DNA of 64,000 nucleotides from Pseudoalteromonas rubra (GCF_005887095.1 NZ_PNCI01000012.1:1-64000), one strand, 5' to 3'. Positions 44,659 through 55,336 are shown, counted from the first letter of the stretch. A program made the numbers and translations. The notes: a model not told the origin generated them from the sequence alone.

Positions 44659-45528
44659 TCAGGCAGGCTCAGCGTCAGCTGCTACAGGCTTGGGTAAGCG
44701 TTGCTCTGCCAGTAACTTCAAGCCTTTGATCATGGCGGGGAAAAGGCTCTGCTGAAAGTTATTCCAGCGCATCTCGATAATGGTATCGTCCGGATTAATA
44801 TGGGTATCCATTACATCGGTGATCACCGGACCTGAATCGATCCCCTGATCAATATAGTGGAAGGAAGCCCCTGTTTTATCTATCACCGGAACGCTTACGG
44901 TTTCTCTCGTCGCCCAATTAGTGACTTTCTGACCACGTGCCCCATAAAGCGCATCCAAAGTCGCGGTCGCACCGCGGCGCTGATAAGGAGAGTCAGCGCG
45001 CGTGATCCCCGGGTGAATATTCACTATTTTATTGTGGTATTTGCTGTGTGCACTGGCTAAGTCGTCCAGGATCAGGATGAGTCCATCCAGTAAAACAACA
45101 TCGGCCTGTAGTGCATCTAGCTGCGCTTCCAGACGTGCCTCAAACTCTTTTTTCCCTGCCACACGCTCAGGTGAGTTCAGCGGTGTTTTGCGATAGCTCG
45201 ATGGAATATTCTGCAGTAGCTCATCCACCGGCTGACCCTGAATGTTAAGTGACTCCGGGTAGATCCAGGGACCTTTTGAGGTACCACGCGCCAGGCCATA
45301 GTCTTGCAGCTTGCGCTGATCAGGCCCATGACTCAGATCGTCATCGAAAATCACGGCTTTCAGCGCGTACTGCTGACCCAAAGAGGTTGTATTCAGCTGC
45401 TCCACCAGGTGCTCAAGCGGAGACATCATGTAACGCTGCTCCCCTTTGTACTCAACCATACGCCCGGCCTGATCGGCCGCCGCATTGCGTAGCGAGCAAA
45501 TATATATCAAGTTCAGTGTTTTCATCAT
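44659..45528 (-). CDS. pvdF: N5-hydroxyornithine formyltransferase, PvdF-like
   Basis: 289 residues. Transfers a formyl group from N10-formyl-tetrahydrofolate to N5-hydroxyornithine. The formyltransferase core shows VNIHPGITRADSPYQRRGATA at about 172-192 with the catalytic His and a DQGIDSGPVI block at about 227-236 with the catalytic Asp. The long N-terminal part (MSPLEHLVEQLN, YALKAVIFDDD) and the total length agree with PvdF and not with purine-pathway PurN. A strong terminator separates it from the PKS gene upstream, and it has its own iron-starvation box, so its expression is independent of the big operon. This gene is the main reason to predict formyl rather than acetyl hydroxamates. 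Confidence 0.85.
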   Translation of the reverse strand: MMKTLNLIYICSLRNAAADQAGRMVEYKGEQRYMMSPLEHLVEQLNTTSLGQQYALKAVIFDDDLSHGPDQRKLQDYGLARGTSKGPWIYPESLNIQGQPVDELLQNIPSSYRKTPLNSPERVAGKKEFEARLEAQLDALQADVVLLDGLILILDDLASAHSKYHNKIVNIHPGITRADSPYQRRGATATLDALYGARGQKVTNWATRETVSVPVIDKTGASFHYIDQGIDSGPVITDVMDTHINPDDTIIEMRWNNFQQSLFPAMIKGLKLLAEQRLPKPVAADAEPA

Positions 45529-45586
45529 TTATCCAGATTATTATTTATCTTTGCGCTGTACATCCGTTGCACAGTGCACCAGTAAG

Positions 45587-45610
45587 ACGCTCGCTATCGG
45601 AGTTTTTTTA
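45587..45610 (-). promoter_or_regulatory. Iron-starvation box of the formyltransferase gene
   Basis: Minus strand TAAAA (45610-45606), 16 bases, CGTCTTA (CGT 45589-45587), about 59 bases before the ATG at 45528. It begins just after the T-tract of the PKS terminator. Confidence 0.75.
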
Positions 45611-45613
45611 ACG

Positions 45614-45642
45614 CAAAAAAAACGGCCTCACCAGGAGACCGT
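45614..45642 (-). terminator. Terminator after the PKS gene
   Basis: ACGGTCTC, loop of 5, GAGGCCGT (one G-U pair) followed by eight T on the minus strand. It closes the acylase-MbtH-NRPS-PKS operon. Confidence 0.85.
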
Positions 45643-45666
45643 CATCTGATATCTGACCAAACTGAA

Positions 45667-48600
45667 TTATTGCTGTAGCTGAGCCACCAGCTGCTCTTCA
45701 ATCATATATGCCAGGTTATCTATGGTCGGATCTTCGAAAAAGGCGGCAGGTTCCAGTTCAACACTGAACATTTGCTTGGCCTTCGCCAGCATCTGAATTG
45801 CCACCAGAGAATCACCACCCAACTCCAGCAAGCTGTCAAAAATACCGATTTCGTCAAAGCCCAGATACTCAGCCCATAACGTAGCCAGTTTATGTTCCAG
45901 TTCACTTTCCGGTGCTTCGAACTCGACCGCCAGCTCCGGGCGAGCATGACCTTTTGGCTTGTTTAACCGTGTCAGAATAGCCTGCTCGGTAGCGCGCGTT
46001 GCACTGACAAGTTGTGTCCACTCAGTGCTGGCGCAGTACACCTGCGGCTGTTTCACATCGATGGCTTTATCGAACAACTGACAAGCCGTATCCGGCGTCA
46101 GACCCAGCCCGTCCGCCAACTCAATATTGGCAGCCATACCGGTACTTTGCCACGCATCCCAGTTCAGTACTTTCACAGTAAAAGAATGTGACTGCTGCGC
46201 GACGGCGTCCAGATAACTGTTTGCTGCACAATAATCACTTTGAGCCATGGCGCCGAGTACGGAAGCTAAAGAAGAGCACAGTACCATAGTGTCCAGCTCA
46301 GACTCTGCAAACAAAGTCAGCAGGTTTTGCGTTCCCTGTACTTTCGCAGCTGTACTCTGAACGACCTGCTCAGCGCTTAGCTGAGTAACCAGCCCACCGC
46401 CAGGCAAACCGGCAGCATGTACCACCTGAGATATAGAAGAAAGCGGAATTGATGCCGCGTCGAGCGCCGTGCGCATGGCCGCTAAATCGGTCACATCGGC
46501 ACTAAGTATTCGCAGCTGTGGGCACTGGGCATGAATGTCGAGTAGTTGCCGATAACGCGCACGTTGTTGTGGGGTTTGCTGTTCATCTTCCGCCAGCTGT
46601 ACCCACTGTGCGCTGTCAGGCAAGGACTGACGAGTCTGTAAGACTAAACTATGGCCCTGTTGCGCCAGATGTTTTGCCAGTGCCAGGCCTACACCCCCTA
46701 ATCCACCGGTGATCAAGGTACATTGTGGCTTTGTCGTCGCTTTCACTGTGCCTGTTTGGGTGCGCACAGCGCACTGAGACTGGGTAAAGCGATGTGTACC
46801 ACGATAGGCGATTTCACCACGGGCATGGGCTAAGTCTTCCCGCAGTGCTGCAATCAGTGCAGGGGCCGGGCTTTTCACCATCGCCTCGGTGAGTGCCAGC
46901 ACCTGACAGCTTTGCTGTGCTTCTTCCAGTGGTGCCACGCGTGACAGCCCAAGCACCGAGGCCTTGGCCGGATTGACAGTCTCATCACCTAATACGTTAA
47001 ACAGATCGCTTGCCAGTACACTGAGTGGGCGTCCGCCCAGAGACAGCAGCCACTGTAACACGGGCAGAAGCAAGTTGTATCCCAGTGTGTCTGACGAAAG
47101 CGCTGCCGTCAGGCGTGTATCAATCACCTGTTCGAACGACCCAATGGCCTCACCAAGTTGCGCCAACTGCTCGGTCGAGCCTAAATCAAGTCGATAAGCT
47201 TGTTCGTTGATGCAGCTAAAGGCCTCCCCCTGCCAAACCTGAGTGACCTTTGCCCCAGCCTGATGCAAAGCCTCACTCAGCTGGCTGACCAGTGGCGTAT
47301 CCACCGCGATCAGCAACAGATGTTTATCCTGCAAATCACGGTGAGTGTGTTCAAGTTCAACCACTTGTTGCCATTGTGGTACATACAGCTGAGACTCAGT
47401 ATTCAGTGCATTGTCTGCTGAGAATGTGGCGGCCTCAAATGGCTTAGGTTCAACCCAAAATTCGCTATCCGCGAACACATAGTCAGGCAAAATATTCGCC
47501 TGACCGTGCGGACGCTCTGTTACCTGTGACCAGTCGATGGCACACCCTAGCTGCCAAAGCTTGCCAAGGGTTTTAGCAAATGGCGGTAACGGCGCTTTGA
47601 GGTCGCGCGCATGAGACACCGAATGCAGTGCAACCACACTGTCGCCCAAAGTTTGTCTGGCAAGCTTTTGCAAGGTATCCCCGGGTCCGGCTTCGATGAG
47701 CACATCACATCGCTCAGCCAGCGCACTGACACCGCTCACAAAATTAACGGGCTGGCGGATATGATCTAACCAGTACTGAGCCGAACAAGCCTGCTCTGCT
47801 GTGATCCAGGTGCCAGTCACATTCGACACAAACGGCGTGTGTGGCGCCTGAAGTGGTGAGGTGCTCAACACCTGTTCTAACGTACCCGCAAACTCAGGTA
47901 ATACAGCTTCAGTCAGATGGCTGTGGAAGGCATGAGAGACATGCAGTCGGGTGGTCGCAATATCCGCCACTTTGAGCTCGCCCTGGAGTGATTTTATTGC
48001 CTCACGGGTACCAGCGACAACCGTATTGGTCGGGCTATTCAGTGCCGCAATATCCAGCTCCTCATTCAGGTAAGGCGCAACCGCCTTGCCATCAGCCATA
48101 ACCGATAACATGCTGCCAGGTGCCATGCTCTGTAAGACCTCACCACGCGCAGCCACCAGTCGCGTTGCCATCTCCAGGGTCATCACACCCGCCAGGCAGG
48201 CCGCAGCATACTCCCCAATGCTGTGTCCCAGCATCGCCGTGATGCGAACACCGTGTGCTTGATAAGCTTTTGCAGTCGCATAAGCCACCACAAACAAAGC
48301 TGGCTGAGTGATCCGAGTTTGATTGAGCAATTGATTGGCCGTCAGGATCTCGTTGTCTGCTGGGCTAAATACACTGTTCAGCTCGGCTCTCAGCGCGTCC
48401 GGGAAGTGTCTCATCACCTCGTTAAATGCCGCCTTAAATGCAGGCACATCACGCAACAAAGGCTGAGCCATAGTGACATACTGAGATCCCTGCCCTGAAA
48501 ACATGAGAGCCACTCGCGGCGCCGTCGCTTTGTCACCTTGCGGTTCACGTAGTAACTGAGCAATTGCCTGCTCTGCACTGTCTGCCACACACGCATAGCG

Positions 48601-50070
48601 TACAGCCAGAGCACTGCGCTTGTGTTGCAGCTGAGCCGCAAGCTGGGCAAATTGCTCTGGGGTACACTGCAGCGCATCGGCCAGCGCTTGCGTCTGACGC
48701 ATCAAAGCGGCCTGACTGCTGGCACTCAGCGGTAACACTTGCCACGGCGTTGATGCGCTTACTTCATTTGTCTGCTGGTACGTATACTCCTGCAAAATCA
48801 CATGGGCATTGGTGCCCCCCATGCCCAATGAGCTGACCGCAGCGCGCCGTGGTCCATTGCTTTGCCAGGGCTTGAGTGTATCGTTGACGTAAAACGGGCT
48901 GTTCGCAAAATCAATTTTGCTGTTCAGCGGCTGACTGTGCAAACTTGGCGGCAACTCCTGGTGACGCAGGGCCTGAACCGCTTTGATAAGGCCCGTGATA
49001 CCTGCGGCCGCATCAAGATGGCCCAGGTTGGTTTTAACAGAGCCAATGGCGCAGTACTGTTTTGTATCGCTGGCGTATGCCTGGCTCAGTGCGGCGATTT
49101 CAATCGGGTCGCCCAACTCAGTACCCGTGCCATGTGCTTCGATATAACCAACGCTGTGCGGTTCAATATCTGCAAACTCCAGTGCCGCCATGATGGCGTT
49201 GGCCTGCCCTGTCACACTGGGGGCAGTGTAACCCACTTTATCACGACCATCGTTATTGATTGCTGAGCCTCTGATCACAGCCAGAATGTGATCGCCCTCT
49301 TGCTGAGCTTCCGCCAAACGCTTGAGGACCACGGCCGCACTGCCGCTGCCTATCAGAATACCGTCGGCCTGCTCGCTAAATGCACTCAACTGACCCGACG
49401 GTGACAAGCTGCCGCCCGCTGGCGCATGATAACCCTGATCCTGCGCCAAATTCAGCCATACTCCCCCGGCCAGGGCAGAATCACACTCAAAATTCTGCAG
49501 GGCACGGCAAGCCATATGAACAGCAACCAAAGACGTAGAGCAGGCAGTCTGCACTGTGACGGCTGGCCCTTTCAGATCCAGTTCATAACTGACCCGGGTA
49601 GCAAGTGAGTCTTTGTCGTTACCATTGGTCAGCGCCAGTAAACTGGTGATATCACGTGACTGACCCTGTAATAAGTTTTGCATCAGATAGGCAGGCACAC
49701 CACACCCGGCATATACACCGGTCTGCTCTCCCAGTGACAGCCCGGCATGGGCCATTGCATGCCAGCAAGTTTGCAGAAAATGGCGTTGCTGTGGATCCAG
49801 TTGCTCAGCCTCTTTCGGTGTATATCCAAAGAATTCGGCATCGAACTGTGCGAGCCGCTCAAACGGGACACCGCGCTTAACATAATCCGGGTCCGTGAGG
49901 TCGGATTCGCTCACCCCGGCACGACGCAATGCCTCGTCGTCATAACTTTGTACCGCGCACTGCCCGGCGCGAATGTTGTGCCATAAGGCATCGACGTTAT
50001 CCGCATCGGGGAAACGTCCCGCCATCCCGACGATGGCAATATCCAGTTCACTATACTCATGTTCTGACAT
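45667..50070 (-). CDS. Type I PKS: KS-AT-KR-ACP
   Basis: 1467 residues. KS about 1-425 with the active Cys in TACSTS (near 177) and both His (EAHGTGT, NLGHLDAA). AT about 520-830 with GHSIGEYAA and HAFHSH, which marks malonyl-CoA use. KR about 1115-1330 with GGLGGVG and a Ser / SDYCAANSY active site; the LDD motif of B-type KRs is missing (it has PGGG). ACP Ser near 1420 in LGGDSLVA. No DH, ER or TE. It starts 2 bases after the upstream NRPS stop, so it should extend that enzyme's aminoacyl (lysyl) product by one malonate and reduce it, giving a statine-like beta-hydroxy-gamma-amino acid. With lysine this is 4,8-diamino-3-hydroxyoctanoate, a unit known from alterobactin and lystabactin. Confidence 0.9.
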   Translation of the reverse strand: MSEHEYSELDIAIVGMAGRFPDADNVDALWHNIRAGQCAVQSYDDEALRRAGVSESDLTDPDYVKRGVPFERLAQFDAEFFGYTPKEAEQLDPQQRHFLQTCWHAMAHAGLSLGEQTGVYAGCGVPAYLMQNLLQGQSRDITSLLALTNGNDKDSLATRVSYELDLKGPAVTVQTACSTSLVAVHMACRALQNFECDSALAGGVWLNLAQDQGYHAPAGGSLSPSGQLSAFSEQADGILIGSGSAAVVLKRLAEAQQEGDHILAVIRGSAINNDGRDKVGYTAPSVTGQANAIMAALEFADIEPHSVGYIEAHGTGTELGDPIEIAALSQAYASDTKQYCAIGSVKTNLGHLDAAAGITGLIKAVQALRHQELPPSLHSQPLNSKIDFANSPFYVNDTLKPWQSNGPRRAAVSSLGMGGTNAHVILQEYTYQQTNEVSASTPWQVLPLSASSQAALMRQTQALADALQCTPEQFAQLAAQLQHKRSALAVRYACVADSAEQAIAQLLREPQGDKATAPRVALMFSGQGSQYVTMAQPLLRDVPAFKAAFNEVMRHFPDALRAELNSVFSPADNEILTANQLLNQTRITQPALFVVAYATAKAYQAHGVRITAMLGHSIGEYAAACLAGVMTLEMATRLVAARGEVLQSMAPGSMLSVMADGKAVAPYLNEELDIAALNSPTNTVVAGTREAIKSLQGELKVADIATTRLHVSHAFHSHLTEAVLPEFAGTLEQVLSTSPLQAPHTPFVSNVTGTWITAEQACSAQYWLDHIRQPVNFVSGVSALAERCDVLIEAGPGDTLQKLARQTLGDSVVALHSVSHARDLKAPLPPFAKTLGKLWQLGCAIDWSQVTERPHGQANILPDYVFADSEFWVEPKPFEAATFSADNALNTESQLYVPQWQQVVELEHTHRDLQDKHLLLIAVDTPLVSQLSEALHQAGAKVTQVWQGEAFSCINEQAYRLDLGSTEQLAQLGEAIGSFEQVIDTRLTAALSSDTLGYNLLLPVLQWLLSLGGRPLSVLASDLFNVLGDETVNPAKASVLGLSRVAPLEEAQQSCQVLALTEAMVKSPAPALIAALREDLAHARGEIAYRGTHRFTQSQCAVRTQTGTVKATTKPQCTLITGGLGGVGLALAKHLAQQGHSLVLQTRQSLPDSAQWVQLAEDEQQTPQQRARYRQLLDIHAQCPQLRILSADVTDLAAMRTALDAASIPLSSISQVVHAAGLPGGGLVTQLSAEQVVQSTAAKVQGTQNLLTLFAESELDTMVLCSSLASVLGAMAQSDYCAANSYLDAVAQQSHSFTVKVLNWDAWQSTGMAANIELADGLGLTPDTACQLFDKAIDVKQPQVYCASTEWTQLVSATRATEQAILTRLNKPKGHARPELAVEFEAPESELEHKLATLWAEYLGFDEIGIFDSLLELGGDSLVAIQMLAKAKQMFSVELEPAAFFEDPTIDNLAYMIEEQLVAQLQQ

Positions 50071-50072
50071 GT

Positions 50073-53000
50073 TTATGATTCTCTTGCTTTTCGTTTGCGA
50101 GCGGCGACGGCGCCCATGCCGCGACGCTGTTTGGCACCACTTTGGGTGCTGCTTGTTTGTGACGCAACCGTCCCGGACTGTTCCAGGTAGGCTGCCAGGC
50201 TGGCAATACTGGGATAGGCGAATAAATCGGTCAGCTGCAGCTGGCTAAACTGAGGTTTTAAGTCATCATATACAGCCATCAGTAATAACGAGTGACCACC
50301 CAGGTCGAAGAAATTGGCGTTCAGATCCAGCTGCTCCGTGGCCAGATGTTTGCGCCACACCGTCTCCAGTGCCAGCTCAATGTCACTACTGGCCGTATTC
50401 GAGACCATGCTGGGTGAAGCCTGGACCTGAGGCAGCTGTTGTCGCTCAAGTTTGCCGCTGGCATTAATGGGCAGCTGTGCCAGCACCACAATATGTGACG
50501 GCACCATGTATTCTGGCAACTGCTCAGCCAAAGCGCGCTTGAGTTTAGCCGCATACTCTGGGTCATTGTGACGTTCACTTTGCACATAGGCGACCAGGCT
50601 CAGCGCCTGCGCTTGCTGCTGGGTGATCACAACGGCTGCGGTTACATCGGGTAACTGCGTCAGACGCGTTTCAATCTCGCCTAACTCAACTCTGAAACCA
50701 CGAATTTTCACTTGATGGTCACTACGCCCATGATAGTGCAGTGCACCGGCTTGCCAGCTGACCAGATCGCCACTTGCATACATGCGTCCTCCGTCATTGG
50801 TAAACGGATCGGCAATAAAGCGCGTCGCGGTCTGAGCGGCACGTTGCCAATATCCACGCGCCAGCATCTCGCCGCCTATATACAGTTCGCCGACTTGCCC
50901 GTTCGCGACCGGTTGCAAGTTGTGATCCAGTACGTACAGACGGCGCCCGTTCAGAGCATGTCCCAGCGGCACGGACTCTCCGGGAGTCAGTGCCCGGCAG
51001 TCATAAATCGCCGCTTCAACAACTATCTCAGTGGGCCCATAGGTATTGAGTAAGCGGACGTCACCCAGACCGGCTTGTCGCCAGTCCGATATCCCCTGTT
51101 CAGACATGGCCTCACCACCAGAGTGAACCTGTCGCAGCCGCGGCAGTGACAAGGGGGTTGTTGCAGCAATACGCGCCCAACTGGCGGCAATGCTACGCCA
51201 ATAGGCCGCACTCAAGTCCATGACCGAGATACCGTGACGCTGAGCTTGCTGATACAAGGTCTCGGCATCCCACAAACTATCACCTCGCAGCACCACAGTT
51301 GCACCCACCGTCCAGCTTGGGAACACTTGCTCTACAAAGGCATCAAAATTGATGGTGGCAAACTGCAACACGACGTCATCAGGCGTTAAATTGATAAAGT
51401 CAATCGCCGAGCCGATATAGCTCGCCAGCGCCTGATGCTCAATCGACACGCCTTTGGCCTGACCGGTCGAGCCTGAGGTGTAATTTAAATACGCCAGTGA
51501 ATGTGAATGATGAGACCACTCAGGCGACTGACTATGCTCGTGGTACTCGCTCAGTAAAGTGACGGGTGAAATCACCGGTACAGACAGCGCAAAGGGCGTG
51601 CTGTCACCCAGTACAGCAGCACAGCCACTGTCGTCTATCATATGGGTGAGTTTGGCTTGCGGGAAATTCGGGTCAAGTGGTAAGTAAGCGGCATTGGCTT
51701 TGAGGCAGGCCAGCACCGAGGCCAGCATCAGCGGCTTACGCGCCTGCATGATACCAATCACTTCACCTGAAAGGCCCTTACCAACAAGACCGTTGGCCAG
51801 CCGGTTCGCGGTCTGCTCCAGCCATGTATAACTGTAGTGCTGATCTTCAAAGATCACCGCAGTATCATCGGGATTTTGCTTGGTATATTCACTGATTGCA
51901 CTCAGCCAGTTTCCTGCCTGTGCAACCACCTGAGGCCCTACTGCAGCATCCGACATAGTCATCGACTCAGCCTGCAATGACCAGTTACCTATGGCCAGCT
52001 CTGCCTGCTGTGGCAACTGGTTGAGTAACTGCTGATATGCATCACACAATCGGGCAATGGTCGATGTCTGATACAATGCCTGGTTATATTGTAGTTCGAT
52101 AGTCAGCTGTCCCTGACCATCCAGTCGGGAATCAATACTGAGGTCAAACTGGGCCTGCTGCTGCAGGGACTGTGCGCTGGTCGTTGTCGTGCCCGCTAAG
52201 GCCAGCGCATCTGTCACGTCCTGCTCCAGATGGTTATACATCACCTGGAATAAAGGCGTCTGCCCTAATGATCTGTGCGGATTGAGTACTTCCACCAGCT
52301 TTTCAAACGGGTAGTCCTGATGACGTTGCGCCTCAAGTGCCGCAGTCTTGCACGCTCTGAGCAGCTGAACAAAACTTTGCTCCGGCGCAACAGCGCCACG
52401 GATCACCTGGGTATTGATAAAAAAGCCAACCAAATTATGTAGCTGAGCCAGGTTTCGGTTTGCTACGGCAACGCCGATCTGCGGCTGGCGTTTACCACTG
52501 ACACGGTAAAACAGCACCTGCAAGCTGCTCAGCAGTAGCATAAACAGGCTCGCATTGTTGCCATGTGCCAGTTGTTGCAGCTTGTCGGTGTGTTTGTGGT
52601 CCAGTGTAAATTGCATTACACCCAGTGGCGCAGTCAGATCTGCGCCTCGCGCTCGCTCTGGCGCGAACAGCTCTTCATCTCCCTGACCATCCAACCTTTG
52701 CTGCCAATAAGCCAGCTGCGCAGCAGCCTGCTCAGATCCCAGCCACTCTCCCTGCCACAGGGCAAAATCACCGTAGTGAAGGGCGTCATTCTGAGTCGGC
52801 GCACTCGGTGCGTTGGCACACAATGCATTGTACTGACGGGTGACCTCCGCCAGGATCAAGTCGAAGCTCCAGGCATCGCTGGCAATGTGGTGCATAACCA
52901 GCACAAGCCTATGCTGCTGTTCAGAGTGCGAAATCAAAGCTGTGCGGAAGTTTTCCCCTTTGTCCAGTGCGAAAGGTTGCTGCGAAATTTGTTGTTGTAT

Positions 53001-55304
53001 TGTCTGAGCTTGCGCTGTGGGATCGGCGGCATCGCTAATATCGTGCTCTTGCCACTGCAATGGCTGCTCAGTGGTGCGTTGACGCCACTGATCCGTTGCA
53101 TTTTTGAAGTACGCCTGACGCAGAGCCGGTTGTGATTCAAGCACTTTAGCACAGGCCTGTTTAAGCAGCTCAGGCTGAATACTCCCCTGCAACTCTAAAG
53201 TAGCACCAATATGATAGGCACTGCTTTGCGGTTCCAGTTGCCATAAGAACAACTGCCTTTGTTGCTGGGTGCTCAGCGGATAATCAGCCAACTGTGACGC
53301 CACCAGCTGAATGCCAGGTGTCGCCTTTGCTTCTCTGACCAGCTGACAGAAATCTGCAAAACGGTGCGCCGCAAACAGGCTGCTGGGTTCAAGCTGACAG
53401 TCCAGCTCACTTTGGATCAAGGCCAGCAGTTGAGCGGCTTTAATTGAACTGCCACCAAGCGCGAAGAAATCGGCATCATCATGATTCACCGGATAACGTA
53501 ATACACTTTGCCAGTGCTGAGCCAATTGCTGCGTTAGCGCATCCCAGTGCGACGTATCCGCACCTGACGAGACGCTGTTGAGTGTTTGTAACTGAGTGAG
53601 ATTAAAATCACCATAACTGGCCAGTTCACCCGCATTACGCAATTTCAGGCAAGCGCTGCGCTGCAGCTTGCCACTGGAAGTTTTAGGCAGGCCGCCCTGA
53701 TCTAACAACAAGATCAACTCTGGACAGGCACCGAACTGCTCGGTAATAAAGTCGCGAATAATCAATGCTGTTTGCTCAGCAGGTATGTCATTGCGATAGC
53801 TATTACTGGTTTCAATCGCCAGGCCAATTCCTTCGCCACTCTCTTTGCTGGGCACCGGGAAGGCAGAAACACGCCCTTTGCGCACAAAACTTAGCTCGGC
53901 TTCAATGGCCCGTTCAATATCCTGAGGATAAACATTATGACCATTCATGATGATCAAATCTTTTTGTCGACCAGAAATATAAAGCTGACCGTCAAAAACA
54001 TAGCCGACATCACCGGTTCTCAACCAGCGCTTACCTTCGCATTCAACAAACGTCTCCTGTGTCGCTTGCTCATTTTGCCAGTACCCTAAAGCAATGCTCG
54101 GCCCCGCAGCCCAAATTTCACCAATGTCTCCGTCAGCCAATGCACGCTGCGATTGCGGGCAAGTGATCCGCACTGAATGTTTGCTGGCAGGCTTACCGCA
54201 GCCTACCTGATGACTGTAAGCGTCGGTATCACGAAGATCTTTGGCCTCAACCTGATTAGCCTGCCCCTCTGCCAACCCCTGATTATCGAATGCACGGATA
54301 ACCGCACCGCCGCCAGCCTCTGTACCGGTTACCATCAGGGTGCCCTCAGCCAACCCATAACACGGATAAATGGCAGACGTTTTCACGCCCTGAGGTGCAA
54401 AGCGCTCTGCAAAATCCAGTAAGGTATCGTGGCGGATCGGCTCAGCGCCGGAGAAAGCGACACGCCAGCTGCTTAAGTCGAGCCCTTCCAGCTGTTTTTC
54501 ACGCACACGCTCAAGACAAAGACGATATGAGAAGTCTGGCCCCCCGGAGATAGTTCCTCCATACTCGCTGATCAGCTGCAACCAACGCGCCGGGCGTTCC
54601 ATAAAATAGCGTGGCGAGCACAGTACGAGGAGATAACCGGTATAGATAGGTTGTAATAGTCCACCGATTAGCCCCATGTCATGAAAGAGCGGAAGCCAGC
54701 TCACCGAGACGTCTTTTTCGCTGGTTTGCATTCGTTCGGCAATGGCAACTTCATTGGCTAACAAGTTGCCATGACTGACCATCACCCCTTTGGGCTTAGC
54801 TGTTGAGCCAGAGGTGTACTGTAAAAACGCAATGTCATCGCTAAGTGCCGGATAGCGCGGCGCTGCTGGCGCATCCCCCGTCAACTCATCAACCACCTGT
54901 ACCACCACTTCGCTCAGAGACTCACACATAGCTGAAACCGTATCAGCAAAGCGGCTGGTCGTCAGAACCAGTGTTGCACTGGCATCTTCTGCAATACCCA
55001 CTGTCCGGGCAATATGTTGTGCTTTCGTTGACTCGGGTGGAAAACTCGGAATGGCAGTCACACCCAGATACTGGCAGGCAAGAAAACTGGTGACATACTC
55101 GATACCAGTGTCCATTAAGATCAGTGCTCTGTCACCTGCATTTACATGCGCCTGAAGGTGGCCCGCAAGCCATACGCTCTGCTCATAAAGAGCCAGATAG
55201 CTCCAGCGGGTATGGGCTTTTTTATCCACACAAACTAATGCTGTTTGCTGAGGTTTTTGCTCAGCATGACGGGCAAGCTGATCCATTATCGTCGTGGCGG
55301 TCAT
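50073..55304 (-). CDS. NRPS with fatty-acyl-AMP ligase: FAAL-ACP-C-A-PCP
   Basis: 1743 residues from the ATG at 55304 (GGAG 7 bases upstream). FAAL about 1-555 (YTSGSTAKPKGVMVSH, LPLFHDMGLIGG, NGHNVYPQDIE), ACP Ser near 617 (LGGSSIKAA), C about 670-1110, A about 1140-1620, PCP near 1672 (LGGHSLLL). The C domain motif is HHIASDAW, with Ala where Gly is usual after the Asp; this may be a feature of acyl-accepting starters. The A code reads DAEDHGTVE, close to lysine codes with the Glu and Asp expected for a basic side chain. Architecture resembles the start of PvdL, where an acyl chain is loaded and later cut off by PvdQ. Product: N-acyl-lysyl-PCP, passed to the PKS. Confidence 0.9.
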   Translation of the reverse strand: MTATTIMDQLARHAEQKPQQTALVCVDKKAHTRWSYLALYEQSVWLAGHLQAHVNAGDRALILMDTGIEYVTSFLACQYLGVTAIPSFPPESTKAQHIARTVGIAEDASATLVLTTSRFADTVSAMCESLSEVVVQVVDELTGDAPAAPRYPALSDDIAFLQYTSGSTAKPKGVMVSHGNLLANEVAIAERMQTSEKDVSVSWLPLFHDMGLIGGLLQPIYTGYLLVLCSPRYFMERPARWLQLISEYGGTISGGPDFSYRLCLERVREKQLEGLDLSSWRVAFSGAEPIRHDTLLDFAERFAPQGVKTSAIYPCYGLAEGTLMVTGTEAGGGAVIRAFDNQGLAEGQANQVEAKDLRDTDAYSHQVGCGKPASKHSVRITCPQSQRALADGDIGEIWAAGPSIALGYWQNEQATQETFVECEGKRWLRTGDVGYVFDGQLYISGRQKDLIIMNGHNVYPQDIERAIEAELSFVRKGRVSAFPVPSKESGEGIGLAIETSNSYRNDIPAEQTALIIRDFITEQFGACPELILLLDQGGLPKTSSGKLQRSACLKLRNAGELASYGDFNLTQLQTLNSVSSGADTSHWDALTQQLAQHWQSVLRYPVNHDDADFFALGGSSIKAAQLLALIQSELDCQLEPSSLFAAHRFADFCQLVREAKATPGIQLVASQLADYPLSTQQQRQLFLWQLEPQSSAYHIGATLELQGSIQPELLKQACAKVLESQPALRQAYFKNATDQWRQRTTEQPLQWQEHDISDAADPTAQAQTIQQQISQQPFALDKGENFRTALISHSEQQHRLVLVMHHIASDAWSFDLILAEVTRQYNALCANAPSAPTQNDALHYGDFALWQGEWLGSEQAAAQLAYWQQRLDGQGDEELFAPERARGADLTAPLGVMQFTLDHKHTDKLQQLAHGNNASLFMLLLSSLQVLFYRVSGKRQPQIGVAVANRNLAQLHNLVGFFINTQVIRGAVAPEQSFVQLLRACKTAALEAQRHQDYPFEKLVEVLNPHRSLGQTPLFQVMYNHLEQDVTDALALAGTTTTSAQSLQQQAQFDLSIDSRLDGQGQLTIELQYNQALYQTSTIARLCDAYQQLLNQLPQQAELAIGNWSLQAESMTMSDAAVGPQVVAQAGNWLSAISEYTKQNPDDTAVIFEDQHYSYTWLEQTANRLANGLVGKGLSGEVIGIMQARKPLMLASVLACLKANAAYLPLDPNFPQAKLTHMIDDSGCAAVLGDSTPFALSVPVISPVTLLSEYHEHSQSPEWSHHSHSLAYLNYTSGSTGQAKGVSIEHQALASYIGSAIDFINLTPDDVVLQFATINFDAFVEQVFPSWTVGATVVLRGDSLWDAETLYQQAQRHGISVMDLSAAYWRSIAASWARIAATTPLSLPRLRQVHSGGEAMSEQGISDWRQAGLGDVRLLNTYGPTEIVVEAAIYDCRALTPGESVPLGHALNGRRLYVLDHNLQPVANGQVGELYIGGEMLARGYWQRAAQTATRFIADPFTNDGGRMYASGDLVSWQAGALHYHGRSDHQVKIRGFRVELGEIETRLTQLPDVTAAVVITQQQAQALSLVAYVQSERHNDPEYAAKLKRALAEQLPEYMVPSHIVVLAQLPINASGKLERQQLPQVQASPSMVSNTASSDIELALETVWRKHLATEQLDLNANFFDLGGHSLLLMAVYDDLKPQFSQLQLTDLFAYPSIASLAAYLEQSGTVASQTSSTQSGAKQRRGMGAVAARKRKARES

Positions 55305-55336
55305 GGGATACTCCGTAAAACATACAGACAGGGAGG

